This document shows positions 1-4,892 of a stretch of 11,413 nucleotides of DNA, piece by piece. This DNA comes from Anaerolineae bacterium (GTDB lineage: Bacteria > Chloroflexota > Anaerolineae > Aggregatilineales > Phototrophicaceae): assembly GCA_028284565.1 (NCBI GenBank), contig JANQRM010000638.1:1-11413 (forward strand), written 5' to 3'. Below the pieces are notes generated by a model, which was not told the origin of the DNA, ran no database searches, and worked only from the letters and a program-made list of their open reading frames with translations. Position numbers and translations under genes: made by a program. The stretch's first letter is position 1. Every line of letters begins with the position of its first letter.

Positions 1-502
1 CTGTCAAATCGGGCGCAGGCGTAGAAGTCGGAAAGGGAGTCGGCGTATCCTCGATGAAGAGCAAGCGAGCGGCAACCCAGCCCTCACTGCCATCTTCTAA
101 GCGAATATTGAACCAATCTCCAGCGGCATTTTGCCCGATTATCGTCACACCTGTGCCGGGAGCTACGGATTCAAAGGCATTAAATGTCACCCCCGGACCG
201 TCTCTCACATTCACCCGTTGGATGGATTGAACAATCCCCACTATCGTCGGGGTCAACGTCGGCTCTGGTGATAGGGTCGCTGTTGGAGGCGGGGATGTCT
301 CGGTTGGGGTAAAGGTGAAGGTTGGCAGCGGGGTACGGGTGGGTACAGGAGTCGCTGTGAAGCGTGGGGTTTGGCTCACAATCGGCAACAGAGTCGAAGT
401 CGGTTCGATGTCTTCTACTGCCGCATCTTGGGGCGTATTACAGCCTGCCAAAATCACTGTGATGATGAGTACCCAAAAGCCAAGTTGTCGTCGAGTCACC
501 AT
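1..502 (-). CDS. SH3-domain lipoprotein, partial (C-terminus beyond left edge)
   Basis: The reading frame starts at ATG 502-500 and stays open to position 1, giving 167 residues without a stop. Residues 1-21 form a lipoprotein signal: an MVTRRQ basic start, a hydrophobic stretch, and the lipobox LAGC with Cys21 as the lipidated residue. Residues 34-87 are a low-complexity Thr/Pro linker with TPT/TAT motifs, common in Chloroflexota surface proteins. Residues about 88-150 match a bacterial SH3 domain (SH3b), with VNVRDGPG, a central GDWFNIRL and a closing EGWVAARLL. A second TPTP linker starts at 152, so another domain probably lies outside the window. The start is supported by GAGGG 4 nt upstream. 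SH3b domains usually bind peptidoglycan or other envelope ligands. The likely role is a membrane-anchored extracellular binding protein; the exact ligand is unknown. Confidence 0.85.
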   Translation of the reverse strand, partial: MVTRRQLGFWVLIITVILAGCNTPQDAAVEDIEPTSTLLPIVSQTPRFTATPVPTRTPLPTFTFTPTETSPPPTATLSPEPTLTPTIVGIVQSIQRVNVRDGPGVTFNAFESVAPGTGVTIIGQNAAGDWFNIRLEDGSEGWVAARLLFIEDTPTPFPTSTPAPDLT

Positions 503-600
503 ATGCCCTCATATTTACAGTCCACAATCCTGCCTATTTTACACCGCAGGGATTGAAAGTGCAGGTACTTCCCCCTAAAGTTGGGGAGTCGTCAGGTTGT

Positions 601-609
601 TATTATAGT
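601..609. promoter_or_regulatory. Possible shared -10 region of divergent promoters
   Basis: The 115-bp spacer between the divergent genes at 502 (leftward) and 618 (rightward) contains TATTATAGT. On the minus strand 607-602 reads TATAAT, a perfect -10 box, with a partial -35 (TTGCGT) 16 nt away at 629-624, inside the start of the rightward gene. On the plus strand TATTAT (601-606) or TATAGT (604-609) could serve as -10; the latter has TTGGGG at 581-586 with a 17-nt gap. The rightward transcript would then be nearly leaderless, although GTGGAG at 608-613 also resembles a ribosome binding site. The -35 matches are poor, so this is tentative. Confidence 0.3.
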
Positions 610-617
610 GGAGCGCA

Positions 618-1358
618 ATGCTTACGCAAAATCCCATTCATCTTATCATTGCTATATGTTTTGTGATGATTAGCCCGATTCTTGCTCAGGATGACGGTCT
701 CGAACCTGATGTCCCTGTGACAGTTGAACTGGGTGATTCGCCTTTTTGGTTGTCATTTGAGGGTAATCAGGGAGACCGAGTGACGATTACGACTGGGACT
801 GTCAATGCTGAATCACCTGTCGATACGACCTTAGAATTGCTCTCGCCGGATAATCAGCGACTGGCTTATGCGGATGATGTGCTTCTTGATGACGGCACAT
901 GGGATAGTCACGCTCAGTTAGTTGCCATCGACTTGCCTGAAAGTGGAACTTATCTTCTTCGGGTGGATAGTTTTAATGGGGTGAGTGAAGGTGAAGTTGA
1001 GGTACTGCTAGTCATAGATGATTTATCTCTCACTATTATAGACGAGGACAATATCACAACTATTCAGGCGACCATCAAGCAAAATGAAGTCATACAAATA
1101 GAACAATTCTTTGAAGCGGATAGCGACATTACCGTTCGCGTAAAGGATGTGTCAGGTCAACTTGACCCTGTGCTAATTATTAGAGATACGGACGGTACAA
1201 TTCTCCACGTCAGCGATGACCACAAGAGCGATACCCTGACGCTGAATCGGCTGGATGCCCAACTGACCTTTGTTGTGCCAGATGACGGGGATTACATCAT
1301 CGAAATTCGTGATTATTTGGGTCATGCAGGCGCGCTTGAAGTGTTGATTATCTCTTGA
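618..1358 (+). CDS. Secreted protein with two PPC-like beta domains
   Basis: The 246-residue product begins with a Sec signal peptide: hydrophobic residues about 9-22 and probable cleavage after ILA (residue 23), before QDDG. The remainder is acidic and rich in beta-strand patterns. Two tandem halves, about 28-132 and 150-245, each resemble the bacterial pre-peptidase C-terminal (PPC) fold: a strand of the type VTVELGDSPFWLSF, then a D(P/T)xLxLxxPD-like core (TTLELLSPD; PVLIIRDTDG), then a closing GTYLLRVDSF or GDYIIEIRDY. PPC domains normally sit on secreted proteases or surface proteins, but no catalytic domain is present, so this is a free-standing extracellular binding or structural protein. 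GTGGAG lies 4 nt before the ATG. The gene is divergent from the SH3 lipoprotein. Its stop codon overlaps the promoter of the tRNA gene, and there is no terminator of its own before the one after the tRNA. Confidence 0.75.
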   Translation: MLTQNPIHLIIAICFVMISPILAQDDGLEPDVPVTVELGDSPFWLSFEGNQGDRVTITTGTVNAESPVDTTLELLSPDNQRLAYADDVLLDDGTWDSHAQLVAIDLPESGTYLLRVDSFNGVSEGEVEVLLVIDDLSLTIIDEDNITTIQATIKQNEVIQIEQFFEADSDITVRVKDVSGQLDPVLIIRDTDGTILHVSDDHKSDTLTLNRLDAQLTFVVPDDGDYIIEIRDYLGHAGALEVLIIS

Positions 1359-1383
1359 CGATGCGCCCAAAATTGCGTATGAT
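1355..1383 (+). promoter_or_regulatory. Sigma-70-type promoter of the tRNA-Arg gene
   Basis: TTGACG (1355-1360) and TATGAT (1378-1383) are separated by exactly 17 nt, each one mismatch from the housekeeping consensus. A start site near 1390 would leave about 7 nt before the mature tRNA 5' end at 1397. The -35 hexamer overlaps the TGA stop (1356-1358) of the preceding protein gene. Confidence 0.75.
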
Positions 1384-1396
1384 GTTGGTCTAACTT

Positions 1397-1470
1397 GTAC
1401 CTGTAGCTCAGCGGATTAGAGCACTTGTCTACGGAACAAGGGGTCGGGAGTTCGAATCTCTCCAGGTACG
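1397..1470 (+). tRNA. tRNA-Arg (anticodon ACG)
   Basis: A full cloverleaf can be drawn by hand. The acceptor arm is GTACCTG (1397-1403) with CAGGTAC (1463-1469). The D stem is GCTC/GAGC (1406-1409/1419-1422), and the anticodon stem is CTTGT/ACAAG (1424-1428/1436-1440) with loop CTACGGA. The T arm is GGGAG/CTCTC (one G-U pair) with loop TTCGAAT. The anticodon ACG at 1431-1433 reads CGN arginine codons; A34 is normally converted to inosine by TadA. The discriminator base is G1470. The following bases are CACA, so the 3' CCA is not encoded and must be added after transcription. Confidence 0.96.
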
Positions 1471-1478
1471 CACACAAG

Positions 1479-1504
1479 CAGTCAGCATCTTGCTGGCTGT
1501 TTTT
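1479..1504 (+). terminator. Intrinsic terminator after tRNA-Arg
   Basis: A 9-bp stem, CAGTCAGCA (1479-1487) with TGCTGGCTG (1491-1499), contains one G-U pair and a TCT loop, and is followed directly by TTTTT (1500-1504). It lies 9 nt after the tRNA and would also stop read-through transcripts from the protein gene at 618-1358. The opposite strand has no T-run, so it does not serve the convergent gene ending at 1523. Confidence 0.85.
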
Positions 1505-1522
1505 ATTTGCAACTATGATCAT

Positions 1523-1936
1523 TTAGTTTGTATCACTTAAGTAGGGTGGTGATTCGACCTTATCGGGTTCGAAACGCCGGATGACATCCAAAACCACCCA
1601 CGTAATGATGGTTGCAGATGTCGCCAGTAGCCATGCACCAGTACCAACAAGTAAGCCAATCGTCGCCGTTGTCCAAATACTCGCGGCAGTGGTCAGATGC
1701 TTCACGTCATTGACCCGTTCTTGCCGATAATGCAGAATCGTCCCCGCATCCAAAAAACCAACACCTGTTACAACTTGGGCGGCAACCCGTGCTGGGTGGC
1801 TATTCGGAAAAGCATGATAAGATGCTATCGTAAACAGACATGATCCTAATCCGACGAGCATATGTGTTCTAAGCCCGGCAGGTTGCTGATGACGATCTCG
1901 TTCAAGCCCCACCACTGTGCTGAGAATGACAGCCAA
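1523..1936 (-). CDS. MgtC/SapB-family membrane protein, N-terminus shortened
   Basis: The 137-residue product shows the MgtC/SapB membrane-domain signature: GLERDR (10-15), the AGLRTHMLVGLGS block (20-32), RVAAQVVTGVGFL (50-62), a G-T-I-L segment (65-68) and HLTTAASIWTTATIGLLVGTG near 79-99. Members are inner-membrane proteins linked to Mg2+ starvation and, in pathogens, to intracellular survival; their biochemical role is not settled. The first possible start is TTG 1936-1934, with only a weak AGG upstream. It leaves about 10 residues before the GLER motif, too few for the usual first transmembrane helix. The codons upstream of it still read T-A-T-L-Q-V-L-L in frame, as family members do, before a TAA at 1960-1958. 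D63 replaces the usual small Gly in GFLGAG, and H47 sits where an Asp usually precedes P-x-R. It lies 81 nt downstream of the ZIP gene, possibly in one operon. It may be functional, with another start, or decaying. Confidence 0.8.
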   Translation of the reverse strand: MAVILSTVVGLERDRHQQPAGLRTHMLVGLGSCLFTIASYHAFPNSHPARVAAQVVTGVGFLDAGTILHYRQERVNDVKHLTTAASIWTTATIGLLVGTGAWLLATSATIITWVVLDVIRRFEPDKVESPPYLSDTN

Positions 1937-2017
1937 TAAGACCTGTAAGGTGGCAGTTTATTGTAATTCTATGGACTTGGTGCTTCCTCATCTCTATGCT
2001 AAGCATTGATATGTCGT

Positions 2018-2830
2018 TCAACCAAGAGCCACATCAAGCGTCATCATAACCGAGAAACCCACCATCAAGCCAAATGTTGCAATATCACCATGTCCTTCTC
2101 GGTGCGCTTCAGGAATCACCTCCTCTGCCACCACAAAAATCATCGCACCAGCCGCAAAACTTAAGGCGTAGGGCAAAATCGGCTCCGCAATAAGCACCAA
2201 TGCCGCACCGAGTACACCAGCAATTGGCTCCACGAGTGCTGATAATTGCCCATACCAGAAGCATTTTAAGCGAGACATTCCAGTACGTCGAAGAGGTAAT
2301 GCAACCGCGATGCCTTCTGGGAAATTCTGAAGTCCAATACCGATTGCGAGAATAATCGCCCCTGTCAGGCTGGCGGCTTCAAGGTCATACGCAACTGCAC
2401 CAAACGCCACCCCCACTGCCAAACCCTCTGGAATATTATGAAGCGTAATCGCAGTAACGAGCAGAATAGAGCGATGCCACGTTGTTTTAATTCCTTCAGC
2501 TTCTTCCATTGGTGCGCCAAGATGCAAATGTGGCAAGATGAGGTCAATACCGCGTAAGCATAATCCACCGAGTAGAAAACCGACCAGCGGGGGAAGCCAA
2601 GATGCAATGCCTTGCGCTTCAGAAATTTCGATTGCAGGTGCAAGCAACGACCAAAAACTCGCGGCAATCATCACACCTGCCGCGAACCCCAAGACCCAGT
2701 CCAGCACTTTTTGTTGAATGCTCTTGAAGACAAATACAGATGCCGCACCCAATGCAGTGACACCCCATGTAAATAGTGTCGCAATCAAGGCTTGAGCAAC
2801 AGGTGAAGTATTTACAAACCACTCAATCAT
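2018..2830 (-). CDS. ZIP-family divalent metal transporter
   Basis: The 270-residue integral membrane protein has about eight hydrophobic segments. It carries the ZIP signatures [10 protein letters not shown] (131-140) in TM4 and the paired [17 protein letters not shown] (164-180) in TM5. These hold the H/N/E residues of the binuclear metal site. [11 protein letters not shown] (233-243) with E236/E237 lies in a later helix, and E201 lies in a polar position within TM6. A His-containing loop, PHLHLG (100-105), separates TM3 and TM4. Length and motif order fit bacterial ZupT/GufA-type ZIP proteins, which import Zn2+ and sometimes Fe2+, Mn2+ or Co2+; the metal cannot be read from sequence. The ATG at 2830 gives a hydrophobic N-terminus in the expected place. 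It is followed on the same strand by the MgtC-family gene, so the pair may serve divalent-cation homeostasis. No metal-regulator binding site was recognised upstream. Confidence 0.92.
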   Translation of the reverse strand: MIEWFVNTSPVAQALIATLFTWGVTALGAASVFVFKSIQQKVLDWVLGFAAGVMIAASFWSLLAPAIEISEAQGIASWLPPLVGFLLGGLCLRGIDLILPHLHLGAPMEEAEGIKTTWHRSILLVTAITLHNIPEGLAVGVAFGAVAYDLEAASLTGAIILAIGIGLQNFPEGIAVALPLRRTGMSRLKCFWYGQLSALVEPIAGVLGAALVLIAEPILPYALSFAAGAMIFVVAEEVIPEAHREGHGDIATFGLMVGFSVMMTLDVALG

Positions 2831-2977
2831 CTCGGTTATCCAGCAAATCGAGTAGAAAGTCGAATCGTCATATTAAAATTGTAAATCGCAAGGATAGAAA
2901 AGCGATAGTGATAGATGACTATCTTTCAGCATGACGAGTGACACTGTATTCTATTTGGCGCGCTAAATTGCAAAGTC

Positions 2978-3004
2978 AGCATAATGTGGCTGTTATGCTT
3001 TTTT
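2978..3004 (+). terminator. Terminator-like hairpin with no gene ahead of it
   Basis: AGCATAA (2978-2984) pairs exactly with TTATGCT (2993-2999). Two inner G-U pairs extend the stem to 9 bp with a TGGC tetraloop, and the right arm runs into a T-tract at 2999-3004. The orientation is plus strand, and the minus strand lacks a T-run. The nearest plus-strand gene upstream is the tRNA, 1.5 kb away, already provided with a terminator. The hairpin could end an unseen small RNA starting in 2831-2970, or insulate the gene at 3080 from antisense-derived transcription. It lies upstream of the best promoter for 3080, so attenuation is less likely. Confidence 0.55.
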
Positions 3005-3032
3005 ATGCGTTAGGAAGTCTCGGCTGAACGTA

Positions 3033-3041
3033 TGATATACT
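3033..3041 (+). promoter_or_regulatory. Extended -10 promoter candidate for the gene at 3080
   Basis: TGATATACT fits the TGnTATAAT extended -10 form with one mismatch in the hexamer. No good -35 is present at the proper distance, which extended -10 promoters tolerate. A start near 3048 would give a leader of about 32 nt before ATG 3080, containing AAGG at 3066-3069 as a ribosome binding site with a long 10-nt gap. Confidence 0.45.
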
Positions 3042-3079
3042 ACGATGGATGTTAGTATTGCTCAGAAGGTAGCCGACAA

Positions 3080-3436
3080 ATGCGAATATGGAAAGAGAAG
3101 CTCGACCCTGAGCGACATAGAGATTATGTAGGAGCTCATCGTCGAGGAGGATACGACGTTTTAGCCCCAAGAGATAACCGGATCATTAAGTGGGTTTATC
3201 TCGTGAATGTTTGCTCCTTCACCTTTCAATTTCATCGATTAGAAGATATTGACAAATACTTAGAATATTTCTCACAAAAACCTTTACCAAGCAGTGGTAA
3301 GTTCGGAGGACCAGCACTTGAGCCATATTGGCGCGCTTGGCATGAACGTATTCCCATGCGCCTGAAAAAAGAATCGAAGCGAAAGAAAATCGTCAAAGCC
3401 TTGCAACGCGCTAAGGACGAATTCAATAAAGAGTAG
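3080..3436 (+). CDS. Small conserved-type hypothetical protein, basic
   Basis: The 118-residue soluble protein has no signal peptide and no membrane segment. The middle holds a short beta-like stretch, IIKWVYLVNVCSFTFQF (35-51), then an acidic amphipathic helix (LEDIDKYLEYFSQK) and a proline-rich PLPSSGKFGG turn. It continues with an aromatic YWRAWHERIPMRL segment and a strongly basic C-terminal helix with KKESKRKKIVKALQRAKDEF. The pattern FTFQF...YLEYFSQK...W..W.ERIP..L..E.KR.KIVKAL resembles small uncharacterised proteins I associate with cyanobacteria and Chloroflexota, but I know of no function. The lysine-rich tail could bind nucleic acid or a partner protein; that is a guess. It stands alone, flanked by its own candidate promoter and a structured 3' spacer. 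Confidence 0.75.
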   Translation: MRIWKEKLDPERHRDYVGAHRRGGYDVLAPRDNRIIKWVYLVNVCSFTFQFHRLEDIDKYLEYFSQKPLPSSGKFGGPALEPYWRAWHERIPMRLKKESKRKKIVKALQRAKDEFNKE

Positions 3437-3452
3437 CTCTTCTCCTTTGTCC

Positions 3453-3522
3453 CTCATCTTTCAACTTATGATACTTCTCTTCGACATTTCCTCGACTATA
3501 AGAAATATGAGTAGAAGATGAG
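3453..3522 (+). repeat. Nested imperfect inverted repeat in the spacer before the BtrH-type gene
   Basis: CTCATCTT (3453-3460) is the exact inverse complement of AAGATGAG (3515-3522). Inside it, CTTAT (3465-3469) matches ATAAG (3498-3502), and CGA (3482-3484) matches TCG (3492-3494), all centred near 3487. The RNA could fold into a long interrupted hairpin. There is no T-run after it, so it is not a standard intrinsic terminator. It could be a 3' stability element of the gene ending at 3436, or a leader structure for the gene at 3619. Confidence 0.35.
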
Positions 3523-3618
3523 AGAGCATGCCAAACTATGTCTTTAATCTCAATATGGCATTAGATTTCCGCGTAGGATGGGGGCATCGAATTCAATTAT
3601 CCAACTCAGGAGAACGAC

Positions 3619-4824
3619 ATGCCCACATTAGAAAATTTCACCCAATTCAATGGCAATTACTGGGACACCGCGTCTATTCAGAAGGCTCTGGATTATCAAG
3701 GTGTAAAAGCCCCGCACACGGGCGAACCCTACACCGAAGCGATGTTACTTGGTATTAGTGGTGGCGTGGCATTTGGCTACTTCACCTTCCACTACAAAGG
3801 CTATGATCCGCAGGTCAATTTGCTGACACGCAACACCTTCGAACCAATGGAAACCATCTTTGATCGTATGGCAATCCCACGTGAAGTCTTGCAAACATCC
3901 AGTGCAGACAAAGCCCGTCAGCAACTTATTCAAGCACTCGAAGATGGCAATGCACCGATTGTTTTCCCCGATATGTGGTCACTGCCCTACAATGCCATGA
4001 CACCCGATGAAGGGATGTGGGGCGCATTCCCGGTCATCGTCTTTGGCTATGAGCCGGAAAAAGGAGAAGCCTATATCTCGGATCGTTCCTTTCATCCACT
4101 CACCGTCACCACCGAACAACTCGACACAGCGCGGGGGCGGGTGAAAAAGGACAAACATCGCATGCTTATCTTGGAACATCCTGATGAAGGTCGCTTGAAA
4201 AGTGCCGTACGCCAAGGGATTCAAGATTGCATCGACCTGATGACAGAAAAGCCTCCTCGCGGTTCAGCCAAGAGCTTTGGACTGAAAGCCCTCAAACATT
4301 GGGCGGATATGCTCCAAAAAGACACCAAAGAGAGTTGGTCACGAGCCTATCCGACAGGTCGCCCATTACTCGCTGTGTTGATTAGTGCCTACACCTTCCT
4401 CAGCCCTGTCTTTGGGAAAACGAATCAAGCAGAACGGGATTTGTATGCTGATTTTCTGGATGAAGCCGCACAAGTTTTGGGCAAGCCTGAACTGGAAAAT
4501 GTCGCCATTCGCTATCGTCAAGCTGGCAAAGCATGGGATGGTCTCATTTGTTCCCTCTTGCCCGAAACTGTCCCAATGTTGAAGCAAGCCCGTTTCTTGC
4601 TTGAAGTCAAAGCGGAACTCCTCCTCGAAAAAGGAAGTGATGCAGTTGATCAGATGCTGGCATATGAACATGAGATGCAAGACCTGATGAAGGAAGCGGA
4701 GACGAACTTTGAGATGACAGATGCTGAGATTGCCGAACTACGCGAAGAAATTCGTCGGCATGTCCTCATTGTGCATGATGCAGAAGAAGAAGCTGTGACC
4801 GCTTTGAAAAACGCAATGGCATAA
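3619..4824 (+). CDS. BtrH N-terminal/DUF4872-type protein, apparently lacking the Cys-His pair
   Basis: The 401-residue soluble protein starts at an ATG with a strong AGGAGA (3608-3613) 5 nt upstream. Residues about 10-145 fit the BtrH N-terminal family, named for butirosin biosynthesis acyltransferase BtrH: GNYWDTASIQKALDYQGV (12-29), the glycine-rich YTEAMLLGISGGVAFGY (38-54), and the R-N-T-F and IVFPDMWSLPYN segments. FPVIVFGYE (137-145) and AYISDRS (151-157) continue into a DUF4872-like part. Residues about 195-401 are helical and charged, with a Glu-rich C-terminus. In papain-like BtrH/C39 relatives, Cys at the start of helix 1 and His before the VxGY strand are expected. Here the places hold YWDT (14-17) and FP (137-138), while D155 remains. 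This suggests a binding or scaffold role, or a different chemistry. No antibiotic or lanthipeptide genes are nearby, so no pathway can be assigned. A bidirectional terminator follows. Confidence 0.75.
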   Translation: MPTLENFTQFNGNYWDTASIQKALDYQGVKAPHTGEPYTEAMLLGISGGVAFGYFTFHYKGYDPQVNLLTRNTFEPMETIFDRMAIPREVLQTSSADKARQQLIQALEDGNAPIVFPDMWSLPYNAMTPDEGMWGAFPVIVFGYEPEKGEAYISDRSFHPLTVTTEQLDTARGRVKKDKHRMLILEHPDEGRLKSAVRQGIQDCIDLMTEKPPRGSAKSFGLKALKHWADMLQKDTKESWSRAYPTGRPLLAVLISAYTFLSPVFGKTNQAERDLYADFLDEAAQVLGKPELENVAIRYRQAGKAWDGLICSLLPETVPMLKQARFLLEVKAELLLEKGSDAVDQMLAYEHEMQDLMKEAETNFEMTDAEIAELREEIRRHVLIVHDAEEEAVTALKNAMA

Positions 4825-4835
4825 CGACCACTTAA

Positions 4836-4890
4836 TCGAATAACACCAAAAAAGGACGTAACCGCTGTGGGTACGTCCCTTTTGATTCGA
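4836..4890. terminator. Bidirectional intrinsic terminator between convergent genes
   Basis: GGACGTA (4854-4860) pairs with TACGTCC (4872-4878). An A/C mismatch is then followed by A-run/T-run pairing, and the outer arms TCGAAT (4836-4841) and ATTCGA (4885-4890) are also complementary. On the plus strand the hairpin is followed by CTTTTG, serving the gene ending at 4824. On the minus strand it is followed by six Ts (4853-4848), serving the giant gene ending at 4893. The minus-strand side has the better T-tract. Confidence 0.85.
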
Positions 4891-4892
4891 CT

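Larger units (their letters stand above)
2831..3079. other. Divergent intergenic spacer (249 bp)
   Basis: The spacer separates the leftward ZIP gene from the rightward gene at 3080. It is AT-rich at its left end and contains a 6-bp dyad, GATAGT (about 2904-2909) with ACTATC, a terminator-like hairpin at 2978-3004 and an extended -10 at 3033-3041. No convincing -35/-10 pair for the leftward ZIP gene was found. No open frame of credible coding character is visible in it. Confidence 0.5.

Noticed and set aside
315..578. Plus-strand frame opposite the SH3 lipoprotein gene
   Set aside because: Antisense to a frame with a clear lipobox and SH3 domain; its Val/Gly/Arg-rich product is the complement of the Thr/Pro linker codons.
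1511..1528. Small palindrome at the MgtC gene stop (AACTA...TAGTT)
   Set aside because: Only five base pairs outside a TGATCA core and no T-run; too weak to call a terminator or operator.
1900..2010. Frameshift joining an upstream ATG to the MgtC frame
   Set aside because: The ATG-led frame upstream encodes a polar, His/Arg-containing peptide unlike an MgtC first helix, whereas the codons directly upstream in the existing frame fit the family better.
3528..3758. 76-residue frame overlapping the start of the BtrH-type gene
   Set aside because: It runs out of frame into a well-supported gene that has its own strong ribosome binding site; the product looks random, and no good RBS precedes it.
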